From contig JANUBW010000010.1 of the NCBI GenBank assembly GCA_024809215.1, positions 285,419 through 349,418 of the forward strand: 64,000 nt of DNA, written 5' to 3'. Each line of letters opens with the position of its first letter. Position 1 is the stretch's first letter. The translations under genes and the position numbers were made by a program. The stretch is from Niastella sp. OAS944 (GTDB taxonomy: Bacteria; Bacteroidota; Bacteroidia; Chitinophagales; Chitinophagaceae). This document shows positions 43,406 to 53,110 of this stretch, piece by piece. The notes under the pieces are model-generated. The model worked only from the letters and a program-made list of their open reading frames with translations. It was not told where the DNA came from and did no database searches.

Positions 43406-44878
43406 ATGAAAACTATTTTGCTCAGTGGCAATACGCATCCCGGTATGCGGCGTACGGAAAATGAGGATACCTATACCTGCCGTCAGCTATGGTCGCCCGA
43501 TAAGGCGCTGCTGGTTGTAGTTGATGGGGTAGGTGGGTATGCAGGTGGAAAAAGGGCGGCGGCTATTGCCAGGGAATCTATTGACCAGTACATGCAAACG
43601 CCCAAAGGCGATACGCTTACCATGTTGCGCGAAGCGGTGATCTTTGCCAACAACCGTATAGCCGAAGAGCGTGCGCTAAATCCAAAGTACAGCGAAATGT
43701 GCTGTGTGCTTACTGCCGCTGTGGCCGATGCCACTGCCGGCACCGTTCATTTTGTACATGTGGGCGATACCCGCATGTATCGCTATCGCAAAGGCGCACT
43801 GCAAAAACTTACCAAAGACCATTCATTTGTTGGCTTGCGTGAAGATGCCGGTGAAATAACCGAACGCGAAGCCATGAGCCATCCGCAACGGAACCAGATC
43901 CTGCGCGAAGTAGGTTCTGCTATTCATCGTATAGACGATGAAGATTTTATGCAATATGGCCGGGAAGAATTATTGCCTGGTGATGGCTTGTTGTTGTGTA
44001 GCGATGGACTTACCGATATGGTCACCGCAAAACAAGTGGCCGAAATACTGGCCACCTCTGCCGCATTGAATACAAAGGTGAATAACATTATAGCACTGGC
44101 TAATGAAGCCGGTGGCCACGATAATATTACCGTTGTACTGTTAAAGAACAACCGCGCCAAACAAACGGTACAACCTGCCAACGGAACAAAAGTTAAAAAG
44201 ACGGTAAAAGCAAAGACCTACACAACCGAAGTCGTTGCTGCAACTACTACTATTGAAAAAGCTTCCACTGAAACCACACCATTACCAACAGAGGACACTA
44301 TAATTGTTAAAAAGACCGGCGGCAGTAACAAATGGGTAAAATGGAACATACTCGTAGTGGTGTTGCTGGCAGCCAGTAGCTGGTTCTTCTTTTCGCGTGA
44401 AGATTCACAAACAAAAACGCCTGAAAAGAATGACGAAGCAATTGCGCCTGCCAATGAAGATACCGGCAGCAAAAAGCCATCTTCCATTTTCAGCGGTCAG
44501 CATGCAGCGCCCTCAGGACCGGTAGTAACCAAAGCGCCGGATACTATAAAGTTGTTGGCCACAAAGAACATTGTTGATGTGCAACATTATGCCGATAGTG
44601 TAGGCAACAACCTGCTGCTGATGCCAGCCAAAGAGAAGGTGAATAAGTTTGCGGCAATAGAAATTAACAAATCATCGGGCAAGGCAGGCGATACAATTGT
44701 CATCAAAAACCTGCGGCTAAAAGGCTTTGAAACCGGTATTAAGATAAGCATACCGGTTCATGTAAAATTGGAGAACACATTTTTTGAAAACGTTAAGTAT
44801 CCAGTGAGTAACATGGTTAAACCTGATACTACAAATAAAGGTCTCTCTGTACAAATGTCCAATACAGAGATCCAGTAA
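43406..44878 (+). CDS. PP2C-type Ser/Thr phosphatase with membrane anchor
   Basis: 490 residues. Residues 1-255 are a PPM/PP2C phosphatase: LVVVDGVGGYAGGKRAA, VHFVHVGDTRMYRYRKG, LLLCSDGLTDMV and GGHDNITVVLL contain the metal-binding Asp residues. A Lys/Thr-rich linker precedes a membrane helix (WNILVVVLLAASSWFFF) near 315-331, and the C-terminal 130 residues are a periplasmic part of unknown fold with strand repeats (VIKNLRLKGFETGIKISIPV). It removes phosphates from Ser/Thr, counteracting the kinase gene that starts 3 bp after its stop. PstP of actinobacteria has the same phosphatase-helix order. Confidence 0.93.
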   Translation: MKTILLSGNTHPGMRRTENEDTYTCRQLWSPDKALLVVVDGVGGYAGGKRAAAIARESIDQYMQTPKGDTLTMLREAVIFANNRIAEERALNPKYSEMCCVLTAAVADATAGTVHFVHVGDTRMYRYRKGALQKLTKDHSFVGLREDAGEITEREAMSHPQRNQILREVGSAIHRIDDEDFMQYGREELLPGDGLLLCSDGLTDMVTAKQVAEILATSAALNTKVNNIIALANEAGGHDNITVVLLKNNRAKQTVQPANGTKVKKTVKAKTYTTEVVAATTTIEKASTETTPLPTEDTIIVKKTGGSNKWVKWNILVVVLLAASSWFFFSREDSQTKTPEKNDEAIAPANEDTGSKKPSSIFSGQHAAPSGPVVTKAPDTIKLLATKNIVDVQHYADSVGNNLLLMPAKEKVNKFAAIEINKSSGKAGDTIVIKNLRLKGFETGIKISIPVHVKLENTFFENVKYPVSNMVKPDTTNKGLSVQMSNTEIQ

Positions 44879-44881
44879 TAT

Positions 44882-46666
44882 ATGGCAACATCCATTTTTA
44901 GAGAATATTTTAAAGGATACGAGATCCTGGGTGAAATAGGCAGGGGCAACGCCCGCGTGCTTAAAGCAAGGCACCTGGTTTCGGGTAACCTGGTTGCCAT
45001 TAAACATTTTGCGTTTAATACCGATGCCGATACACTGCGCCGCTTTCAGCGCGAATCGGAGATCATGAAATCAATACAGCACGATCATATTGTTAAAATA
45101 GTCGACGTGCATCTTGATGCCGAACTGCCCTATATCGTAATGCAATTGATAGAAGGTGGTGATGTGCGCCGTTTGCTAAAAGAACGCGGCACGCTGGAAG
45201 TAGATACGGTTATACAACTGGCGCAACATATGACCGATGCCCTGGATGCCATTCACGCCAAAGGCGTGGTGCACCGGGATATAAAACCCGAGAACATCAT
45301 GTACCGCCGTTTGCCCAATGGCGAACTGCATTTTTTGCTAACCGATTTTGGTATTGCCAAATTACGCGAGCAAACCAATACGGTCACCGGTTCTTCCATG
45401 CTCACTTATGAGTATGCTTCGCCCGAGCAGTTCAGTCATGCCCGAACCGTATCAACACCCACCGATTATTATTCATTAGGTGTTGTGTTGTATGAATGTT
45501 TAACGGGCACGGTTCCGTTTGCTTATAATGACGAAGACCTGTTGTGGCATATTAACCGGGTTATTGAATGCCCGGTACCCGAAATTGTGTTGCCCGACGA
45601 CCGGTATATGCCGCCGGCCCTGTTACACTTGCTGCATTCGTTGCTTGGCAAACAGGCCATGCACCGGTTGAGCGATACCAATGTGGTAAGGCAATTATTA
45701 CAAAAGGCCGCTCTTGAAAATGCACAGGGCCGGTTTAGAAAAAAAACATTACAGGCGCCGAATGTAAAAAAGGTTACCGAAGTATTTACTAAACCACTGG
45801 CTGCGCCAAAAGCGGTGGCCGGTAAAAAGAAAGAAATTGTATTTACCATATTAGGTGTGTTGCTGTTCAGCGGGTTTATGATGGGTATGTGGGCCGTGTT
45901 CCCGCATAAACAAACAAATGCATCGGGTGAAGAAGATACAGCCACTGTGCTGCCTGTTGATTCGGTAAACGTGGCTAAGGTAAACCGAAAGAGCGGCACG
46001 CCGCCCAATCAGCATTCGCTGGTATCACCGGCAGTACATGAAACACCTGTGCCCGAAACAGAACTGGTGTCTAATGCCAGTACTCCTGCACAAAACGATG
46101 CCGGCGTAAGCTTACAAAATGGAATGTATTACGATGATTTCAGTGATGGGGCCGATACCATTTGGGAAACCGGTAAAGATGAGAACAGCGAGTTCAAATT
46201 TGAGCGGGGAAAATATATCATCAAAGGACTAACCGATTCACTCACCTATCATGCTACCGTAAAGTTCGATCTGGATATACAACGGAACTTTAGTGTTTCG
46301 GCCAGCGCTACCCAATGGGGTAATGAACCCGATGAAGCCTATGGTATAAACTTCCTGGGCAATACCGACAGCGATGCCTATTTTGTTTATTACATAACGG
46401 CCGGCGGTTATTACGCTATTGGCGCCATGACCAATGGCGACTGGCACCCCATCATAGACTGGACGCGCACCGATAATATTCACAGGCATAATGAAATGAA
46501 TACGCTTAGCATCGAGAAAAGAAATAACTCTATCTTCTTTTATATAAATGATAAAGTAGAAAATGTATTGCCCTTTACCGGCGGCTATGGCAATTGCTTT
46601 GGCATGCGGGTAGATGGCGCACAAACGGTAGCGTTTGATCAGTTGGTTGTTAAAGGAACTAAGTAG
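44882..46666 (+). CDS. Ser/Thr protein kinase with LamG-like periplasmic domain
   Basis: 594 residues. Residues 10-275 are a Hanks-type kinase: GRGN glycine loop, K41 (VAIKHF), HRDIKPEN (H131, D133, N138) and DFG (LLTDFGIAKL), then SPEQF. A membrane helix lies near 318-340 (IVFTILGVLLFSGFMMGMW). The outer part (420-590: YYDDFSDGADTIWETGKDE ... FGMRVDGAQTVAFDQLVVKG) resembles DUF1080/LamG-like jelly-roll sugar-binding folds in place of the PASTA repeats of PknB. It is coupled to the phosphatase gene (3 bp) and probably senses a wall or glycan ligand. Targets likely include the SEDS-PBP fusion or the FHA proteins, as in the actinobacterial operon. Confidence 0.93.
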   Translation: MATSIFREYFKGYEILGEIGRGNARVLKARHLVSGNLVAIKHFAFNTDADTLRRFQRESEIMKSIQHDHIVKIVDVHLDAELPYIVMQLIEGGDVRRLLKERGTLEVDTVIQLAQHMTDALDAIHAKGVVHRDIKPENIMYRRLPNGELHFLLTDFGIAKLREQTNTVTGSSMLTYEYASPEQFSHARTVSTPTDYYSLGVVLYECLTGTVPFAYNDEDLLWHINRVIECPVPEIVLPDDRYMPPALLHLLHSLLGKQAMHRLSDTNVVRQLLQKAALENAQGRFRKKTLQAPNVKKVTEVFTKPLAAPKAVAGKKKEIVFTILGVLLFSGFMMGMWAVFPHKQTNASGEEDTATVLPVDSVNVAKVNRKSGTPPNQHSLVSPAVHETPVPETELVSNASTPAQNDAGVSLQNGMYYDDFSDGADTIWETGKDENSEFKFERGKYIIKGLTDSLTYHATVKFDLDIQRNFSVSASATQWGNEPDEAYGINFLGNTDSDAYFVYYITAGGYYAIGAMTNGDWHPIIDWTRTDNIHRHNEMNTLSIEKRNNSIFFYINDKVENVLPFTGGYGNCFGMRVDGAQTVAFDQLVVKGTK

Positions 46667-46695
46667 CATGGTTGAATGCTACAAGTTTATACCAT

Positions 46696-46850
46696 AAAAC
46701 AAAAGGCTGTAAGCTATAAGCTGCAAGCTGCAAGCAAATACAGCGGAGTTCCGAGCAAAGGAAATTGAAACCTGAAACTTGCAACTATTACTGGCGAGCC
46801 TCGAATGAGGAAACTGAGAACTAAAAACTAAGAACTAAGAACTAAAAATT
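46696..46850. repeat. Word-repeat spacer before the SEDS-PBP gene
   Basis: The 185-bp gap contains direct repeats of TGTAAGCTATAAGCTGCAAG-like units (46708-46738) and of AACTAAGAACTAAAAA-like units (46815-46849). Repetition is by imperfect copying of 7-9 base words, as in other gaps of this region. Confidence 0.55.
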
Positions 46851-46851
46851 G

Positions 46852-49800
46852 ATGGACAACCCTCCAAAACATAGTTCCTCAAAAACCGAAGGCTGGATCT
46901 TACTAGCTGGGTCAGCCATATTAATGCTTGTTCTCTTCGTAAAACTATTCTTTACGCTTTATCCCAATTTAACCCGCGCCAATGAAGCCTTGCAAAGCGG
47001 CCGGGCCATAAAAGTGGAAGCTGTTCTTAATAAAGATTCTCTTAGGAAAATAATAAACAGCGGCAATTACTTCGCAGACGAGCGCGATGTAAACCTTTTG
47101 GTAGATTCTTTAGCTGCCCGTTTAATGACGGGTGGTGAAATAGATAACCTGGGCGCCATCAATAAAAGCGCATTTGGTTTATACGCACCCGTTAGCTGGA
47201 AGGCGCCTGAAGGGGGCGTTGATTTTCAGGGCCGGTTACAAGCTTCGCGCCAACGGCTGGGTTTCGATTCGGTGCTGTATCAAAAAGAATTAAAAGACCC
47301 CACCAATTACCCGTCAACCGTAAATGTTTCAACCGGTAATTACGAAATGGGTGGCCGCATTGTATTTCAGGGCGAACCAATGGCCGGTACGCTGGTTCAA
47401 TTGCGCGAACATATTGCTACACTCGATGAAGATTCGTTGTACGATCATGTGGTATATGCACGCACCGGTAGTGATGGCGAATTTCATTTTACCGGGCTGA
47501 AGCAGGATTCTGGTTATAGCGTACTGCCATTAAAACCCGGTTATGAATTTGGCGCCCGCCAGGGAACCGCTAAGTTGGGTAAGAACAAGTCGTATACCTT
47601 CAACGCCAAACCGCATAAGATAAGGTTGATAGGCCCCATTGCATATGCTCAAATAAAAGAAGATGGCGTGTTGCTGGTGCGTACACCCGAAGAGTTCATT
47701 ACCTCATACTGGCTAATAGCCGGCGGTTGTATACTGGCTTTCTTTTTATCGTACGTTATTTTATGGTTGCGTAAAAAAGAACCCGATGTATTTATACTGC
47801 CACTGCTGTTGTTGTTATGCGGCATTTCGATCCTGTTACTTTTTAGTATACAAAACCCGCTTACCGATACGCTGCATGCTGCCCAGGCATTACAGGGAGT
47901 AATAGTTGGTTTAGTTGGCTTTGTTGCATTTGCGCTTATAGATATTCGTAAACTCTATACCCGCTGGTGGTTCGATGCGCTGTTCAACTTCAAAAAGAAA
48001 AGTGTATATGGCCTTCGTGGGTGGACGTGGCTGGCCCTTGCCATCGGCATGGCATTACTTACCCTGTTGATAGGCACCGGGCCCGAAGGCAGTGGTGTAA
48101 AAGTGAACATACAGTTGGGTGGTTTTACCTTTCAGCCCAGTGAAATAACCAAGTACCTGTTGTTGCTGTTTTTGGCCGGGTTCTTTGCCTCCAATGAAGA
48201 AAACATCAGGAACCTGTCAGACATCCGATGGCGTTTTATTGTAAGCATGGGCGTGTTACTGGGTGTTGGTGTTGTGTTGGCCCTGTACCTGTTAATGGGC
48301 GATATGGGTCCGGCCATGGTAATGTGTTTTACTTTCTTATTCTTCTATAGCATAGCGCGTGGAAATTTATTAATTACACTATTAGCCGGTGTGGTGTATT
48401 GTGTGTTGCTTAATTACCTCCCCGGCTGGCTGGCAACCGCTATAAGTTTTGCTGCTGTTATTGTAACCATGATCGCGCTACGCCAGGTTAAAACGGTGAA
48501 GTGGTATGGTACTTTAGCGATATTGGCCGATGCACCATTAATTGTATTGCTCGTGATTGCCGCTTTTGCTTTTGGCGATCAGTTGCCCGGCATTGGCGAC
48601 CGGCTGGCCGATCGTAAAGCCATGTGGTTAAGCCAGTGGGATAATGACGTTTTTGGCGGCGATCACCTGGCCCATAGTTATTGGACGCTGGCTTCGGGTG
48701 GTTTAACAGGGCAGGGCCCCGGCCGTGGTTTTCCCAACACCATGCCCGCCGCACATACCGATATGATACTGCCCAGTATTGGTGAAGAACTGGGTTGGTT
48801 AGGCCTGGTGGCTGTGTTCCTGTTATTTGGTATTCTTATTCATCGTTCATTCCTGCATGCCCGCCGTGCCGGGCAACCGTTTAGTTTTTACTTATGCGCC
48901 GGTATTGCCATTGCAACAGGTATTCAATTCCTGTTGATTGCCGGTGGTTCTATAGGCCTGTTGCCCCTCACCGGTGTAACCGTTCCTTTCCTGAGTTATG
49001 GAAAAATATCGCTGATCGTAAACTTAGCTGCTATGGGAATAGTAGCTGGTATTTCTTCCCGGCCCGGTCTTGCCATTCAAACAGAACACTTACGCAAATA
49101 CTATGATTTTGTATTGGGCACCGGTATTCTGTTCTTCCTGTCGGGATTGGCGGTGCTGATGGTAAAACTGTACCAGGTGCAGGTGGTGCATAGTAAAGAA
49201 ATTCTGGTAAAGAGTGCCCGCGTTATAAATCGTAATGGCTTGCCTATTTATAGTTACAACCCGCGTATTGATAAACTCACCCGCGTGCTGGCGGCCGGTT
49301 CTATTTACGATCGCAATGGTTTGGCCATAGCTACCAGTGAGCCCAATGATGTTAGAAAGAATATGAACGCTTATCTGGCTGCCGGTATCGATACAACACA
49401 GTTAGAAGATCTGATGCAGAAAAGGGTAGTGCGTTTTTATCCGTTCGAAGAAGACCTGTTCTTCTGGACCGGCGATTATAATACCCGTTTGTTCTGGGGA
49501 CAAAGCAATGGTTATTTTGCCGAAGCGCGCCATCTTACATCACTGCGTGGTTATGCAACCAGTCCCGAAAAGCGGGATTATGTAAGTACCGAATACCGCC
49601 CCGATAAATTTACCAGGCCCGTACAAAAGACAATTAAACTGGTGAGTTATGATTATTCGCCACTGGTTGAAAGCCTGCAATCGGGCATTGATACCACCAA
49701 CGAAGCGGTGCTAAAAATAAAACACAAAGACCGCGATATTCATTTAACCATCGATGCGGCCCTGCAAAAAGAAATTCAGGATTCATTACATAAAAGCAAT

Positions 49801-50868
49801 TTCAAAAACGATCGTATTGCAGTGGTGGTAATAGATGCCGGCACTGGCGATCTGCTGGCCTCTGCATTAAACCCGTTGCCTGATTTGCAAATGCCCGATC
49901 TTATGATGTTGCCCGATAGGGAGCGTAACAAACTGCCCAAGCCGGTAACTGATCGCGATCTGGGTATGACGTATGCTACCGCGCCCGGTTCTACCGCAAA
50001 AATATTAACGGGTATGGCAGCCTTTAATAAAATGGGTACCGATGCCGCCAGGGTAAGATATAAGGATATTTATCGTAATGAGATATTCCGCGATAACCCC
50101 ACCGAGCAGGAGCCCTTTATACCCAAGGTGAATTATGTTGATATGCATGAGGCCATTGTAAACTCAAGCAACATCTTCTTTATACGTATGGCCAATGAGA
50201 ACAATTTGGAAGATCAGCTGGCGGCCTTATACCAGGCAACCGGTATGAATATAAGTCAGCGTGGTGGGTATGATTATGCACCAACGCTTAATAAACAAAA
50301 ACAATCGGAAGAGCTGGCCTATTGGCAAAAGGAGGTGTTGAACCACGATCGCCGGGCGTATAACAACCCGCGTTTGTTAGGTACCAAAAACCGGTATCGC
50401 AGTCCGTTCAGTGGCCTGGCCTGGGGGCAAAGTACGCTTACCAGTACACCGGCCGCCATGGCCCGTATGGCGGGCGCTATTGCCAATAATGGGGTTATGA
50501 TGCCATCGCGTTATATACTTAAAGAGGCGGGTATAAAACAACCTGTAGCCAGTGGTGTAGATGTAGCAGAGGATACAACCTATGCAGGTATTCTTACGCG
50601 GTATATGATAGATCAAAGTAATCAACCGTACAAACAGAAAATAAAGAACCTGGTGGTAGCTGGTAAGTCGGGTACGCCCGAGCGCGTTATTAATGGGGAA
50701 ATTGAATCAGACGGCTGGTATGTGTTCTTTGCGCCAACACCAAATGGTAAGTCGCGCACCGTAACCTGTATTCGTATAGAAAGAGGTAAAGGCTCTTCCA
50801 ATGCTGTGTTGGTAGCGAATGCTATTGCGAAGGTGTTGGAGAAGAGGGGGTATATAGTATCATTCTAA
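46852..50868 (+). CDS. SEDS glycosyltransferase fused to a penicillin-binding transpeptidase
   Basis: 1338 residues from ATG 46852 (a TTG precedes it). After a membrane anchor (residues 20-40), residues about 160-245 are a carboxypeptidase-regulatory-like beta domain (GGRIVFQGEPMAGTLVQLRE). Residues about 285-745 are an FtsW/RodA-type SEDS polymerase with the AHTDMILPSIGEELGWLGL signature. The rest is a class B penicillin-binding protein: PGSTAKILTG (S1047, K1050), NSSNIFF (S1105-N1107) and AGKSGTPERV (K1272). RodA-PBP2 or FtsW-PBP3 pairs are normally separate; here one chain joins polymerase and crosslinker. It probably builds septal or lateral peptidoglycan under control of the adjacent kinase. 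Confidence 0.93.
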   Translation: MDNPPKHSSSKTEGWILLAGSAILMLVLFVKLFFTLYPNLTRANEALQSGRAIKVEAVLNKDSLRKIINSGNYFADERDVNLLVDSLAARLMTGGEIDNLGAINKSAFGLYAPVSWKAPEGGVDFQGRLQASRQRLGFDSVLYQKELKDPTNYPSTVNVSTGNYEMGGRIVFQGEPMAGTLVQLREHIATLDEDSLYDHVVYARTGSDGEFHFTGLKQDSGYSVLPLKPGYEFGARQGTAKLGKNKSYTFNAKPHKIRLIGPIAYAQIKEDGVLLVRTPEEFITSYWLIAGGCILAFFLSYVILWLRKKEPDVFILPLLLLLCGISILLLFSIQNPLTDTLHAAQALQGVIVGLVGFVAFALIDIRKLYTRWWFDALFNFKKKSVYGLRGWTWLALAIGMALLTLLIGTGPEGSGVKVNIQLGGFTFQPSEITKYLLLLFLAGFFASNEENIRNLSDIRWRFIVSMGVLLGVGVVLALYLLMGDMGPAMVMCFTFLFFYSIARGNLLITLLAGVVYCVLLNYLPGWLATAISFAAVIVTMIALRQVKTVKWYGTLAILADAPLIVLLVIAAFAFGDQLPGIGDRLADRKAMWLSQWDNDVFGGDHLAHSYWTLASGGLTGQGPGRGFPNTMPAAHTDMILPSIGEELGWLGLVAVFLLFGILIHRSFLHARRAGQPFSFYLCAGIAIATGIQFLLIAGGSIGLLPLTGVTVPFLSYGKISLIVNLAAMGIVAGISSRPGLAIQTEHLRKYYDFVLGTGILFFLSGLAVLMVKLYQVQVVHSKEILVKSARVINRNGLPIYSYNPRIDKLTRVLAAGSIYDRNGLAIATSEPNDVRKNMNAYLAAGIDTTQLEDLMQKRVVRFYPFEEDLFFWTGDYNTRLFWGQSNGYFAEARHLTSLRGYATSPEKRDYVSTEYRPDKFTRPVQKTIKLVSYDYSPLVESLQSGIDTTNEAVLKIKHKDRDIHLTIDAALQKEIQDSLHKSNFKNDRIAVVVIDAGTGDLLASALNPLPDLQMPDLMMLPDRERNKLPKPVTDRDLGMTYATAPGSTAKILTGMAAFNKMGTDAARVRYKDIYRNEIFRDNPTEQEPFIPKVNYVDMHEAIVNSSNIFFIRMANENNLEDQLAALYQATGMNISQRGGYDYAPTLNKQKQSEELAYWQKEVLNHDRRAYNNPRLLGTKNRYRSPFSGLAWGQSTLTSTPAAMARMAGAIANNGVMMPSRYILKEAGIKQPVASGVDVAEDTTYAGILTRYMIDQSNQPYKQKIKNLVVAGKSGTPERVINGEIESDGWYVFFAPTPNGKSRTVTCIRIERGKGSSNAVLVANAIAKVLEKRGYIVSF

Positions 50869-51063
50869 TTTTAAATTGCAACTTAATGGTGCTAACAATA
50901 AGTTGCCGGTTTCCGGGTTCCTGTTGCCAGGCCTTGAATTTCGGAGCACCGAAATAAAATCGCGAATCCTGAAATATAAAGCCCGGTATCCGGTAACTGG
51001 TAACCGGTAACAGTTTAAATAAAAACGTAGAGGTAAAATCATACATCATTACAATAAAGTAGT

Positions 51064-51936
51064 ATGAAGAATTTTTTGAAGCGTTTGCTTTCCAACCCAA
51101 CTCCCGCGGCCCCGGAACAGCAGGGCGAACCATCGTCGGCCACCAATAATGTGCAGCCGGCATTATCTATTCCGGCAACGCGTGCAAAGCGCGAGGAGAT
51201 CGTACGGTTCATCATCAACGGACTAAAACCCTATATTGATGAAAAGGGACATACCATTGCCGGTTTGCGCTTATACGTGGTATGCAATAATAAAGAACTG
51301 GAAGAAACGCTGCAGGTAGCTTTGTGCAGCGATACGCCGGGTATGTTTCAAAAAGATCATCTTGAGCGCAAACTGGTGAACAATTTTATACAGCTTGCCC
51401 ATGACTGGTTCTTTGAACATCACCTGGTTAAAGATAAAGTACCTGACTATTGCATAACGCATGGCTCCATGGGGCTTGAGGTAATAAGGCGCGGACAGGA
51501 TTTTGTACAACAATATTCTATTGCAAAGTTACAGGTGCTGGTAGGCCAGGCAGAGTTGCCCGAGTATGAACTGAACCCGCAACAACAGCTAAAGTTCAAT
51601 ATAGGCAGAACAAAGAACCCGCAGTTGACATCGGGTAGAATACATACCAATGATATTGTATTTTGGGGTAGTGAAGATGCGTTGTTCGATGCGCAGGCAG
51701 GTATTGCCAATTTGCATGTGAGCCGTAATCATGCTTATATAGTATATAATCCGCAATTAGATAAATTCTTTCTCTTCCCCGATAAGGGCGGTTTACCCGA
51801 GAATGGTAACAAAACGAAGATCTATACTGCAGATGATAAAGTGAAGTCGTTGAATGTACCAGGTGTGTCGCACGAGTTGATGAACGGTGATCAGATCGAA
51901 TTAGGTGGGTCGGCAATCCTTGTCTTTAAGAAATAG
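51064..51936 (+). CDS. FHA-domain protein, last gene of the cluster
   Basis: 290 residues. The N-terminal 30 residues are Pro/Gln-rich and disordered. Residues about 40-155 form a folded domain (REEIVRFIINGLKPYIDEKG, GLRLYVVCNNKELEETLQVA) of unknown type, and the C-terminal 120 residues are an FHA fold (FNIGRTKNPQLTSGRIHTND, ANLHVSRNHAYIVYN, NGDQIELGGSAILVFK) with the canonical GR and SRxH motifs, so it should bind phosphothreonine. It follows the SEDS-PBP gene by 195 bp and closes the signalling cluster. Confidence 0.88.
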   Translation: MKNFLKRLLSNPTPAAPEQQGEPSSATNNVQPALSIPATRAKREEIVRFIINGLKPYIDEKGHTIAGLRLYVVCNNKELEETLQVALCSDTPGMFQKDHLERKLVNNFIQLAHDWFFEHHLVKDKVPDYCITHGSMGLEVIRRGQDFVQQYSIAKLQVLVGQAELPEYELNPQQQLKFNIGRTKNPQLTSGRIHTNDIVFWGSEDALFDAQAGIANLHVSRNHAYIVYNPQLDKFFLFPDKGGLPENGNKTKIYTADDKVKSLNVPGVSHELMNGDQIELGGSAILVFKK

Positions 51937-51954
51937 AAGTGATTGATTGATGGT

Positions 51955-52080
51955 TTGAGGTTTTGAGCGAGCGAAGTAAGAAGTAGGAGGTACGAAGTAC
52001 GAAGTTGACGAGTTAACGAGTTAACCAGTTAACTCGTCAACTTTTCCTATTTCTTACTTCATACCTCTTACTTCTCAAGC
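51955..52080. terminator. Word-repeat inverted array with a perfect 16-bp stem
   Basis: AAGTTGACGAGTTAAC (52002-52017) pairs perfectly with GTTAACTCGTCAACTT (52028-52043). Outside it, GAAGTAAGAAGTAGGAGGT (51973-51991) pairs roughly with ACCTCTTACTTC (52063-52075). It sits between the convergent FHA and SnoaL genes and most likely works as a bidirectional terminator. Confidence 0.65.
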
Positions 52081-52117
52081 CTACTACATCAAAGCGCTCA
52101 TTTTAAGAAGGTTATTC

Positions 52118-52534
52118 TTACAACGACCTCATCGCCCTCGCACAAGTCAACGTATCAAAGCAATCCCTGAAATGGACCACCTCTTCATTGTCATTAAATT
52201 CCCAGGTCATTGACCACAAAGTAGAGAAGCGTTTATTTGTTTTTCGGGCCAGCGCTGTAAAATGACCGGTTGCAATAACCACGTTACCGTTTTCAAGAAT
52301 ATGTTCAACCGTCATGTCCTGCATATCCAGCGTATCCATTAGTTTGCCAAAGAATTCCTTTACATCATCACGTCCATGGTAAATACCGCCAAAGGGAATT
52401 TCAGGTTGACCCATTACTTCCCAAATGCAGTCGTTGCTCAATGAATTCAGAATGGTATTCAGGTCGCGCCGGTTAAAGGCATCGTACATGTCATTTACTT
52501 TCATTCCATAATGAACTAACGTTTCCATAAACAA
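52118..52534 (-). CDS. SnoaL-like (NTF2-fold) protein
   Basis: 138 residues; ATG 52528 (METLVHYGMK) is the more likely start. The pattern MYDAFNRRDLNTILNSLSND, IPFGGIYHGRDDVKEFFGKL and EEVVHFRDCFDT is the SnoaL/ketosteroid-isomerase-like group of the NTF2 fold. Relatives occur in polyketide cyclases and in many stand-alone proteins of unknown substrate. Single gene, upstream of a 576-bp gap. Confidence 0.85.
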   Translation of the reverse strand: MFMETLVHYGMKVNDMYDAFNRRDLNTILNSLSNDCIWEVMGQPEIPFGGIYHGRDDVKEFFGKLMDTLDMQDMTVEHILENGNVVIATGHFTALARKTNKRFSTLWSMTWEFNDNEEVVHFRDCFDTLTCARAMRSL

Positions 52535-53110
52535 TTTTTTTTGAGAGGTTAAAAAAATAGGTATACTGTTTCAAAAGAGCTCAGAAGAGGGGAGCGGAGC
52601 ATTTACAGATAAGAAAGAATGGTTGAGATAAGATATTATAAGCAGCACTACTAAATATACTACTTTTTAAAAGCGATATATGTTAAGCAATAAAGCTTTA
52701 TTTTATAGTTATGATCATGGTCATTATAATCAATTGTGTATGGCAGATGACCAGCTTATTGTATAGATTAATTGATGTGGTTTTTACGGTCAATGATGCA
52801 ACAGTGGTTAACTTTAACCATATGACATACACCGTAAAATGACGGGATTTGCAACTAAATGTTGTTAAACATTTTTATTTTTCATTTGAAATATTTAATT
52901 TTCCCCTCGATTGAAATCAAAAGCCCAAAAGACCACTTTCATTTGCGTTAAGGATCACGGTTCTCTCTCTGATTATTAGTATCCTGTACCGGATTAAGAA
53001 ACACTGTTATTGTGAATCGCTATTGGATGAAAAACCCAATAGTTTCTGAGAAGAGTAATTACCTCGTGTATTTACCTGATTTGTATTGTTTACTGTTATT
53101 ACTAATAATA
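52535..53110. other. 576-bp gap without a gene
   Basis: Divergent control space between the SnoaL-like gene and the response regulator. It is AT-rich; an open plus frame runs upstream of the regulator from 53012 but starts in non-conserved sequence. No repeat or RNA was seen. Confidence 0.4.

Noticed and set aside
48132..50625. Minus-strand frames inside the SEDS-PBP fusion and other long genes
   Set aside because: Shadow frames without motifs or promoters.
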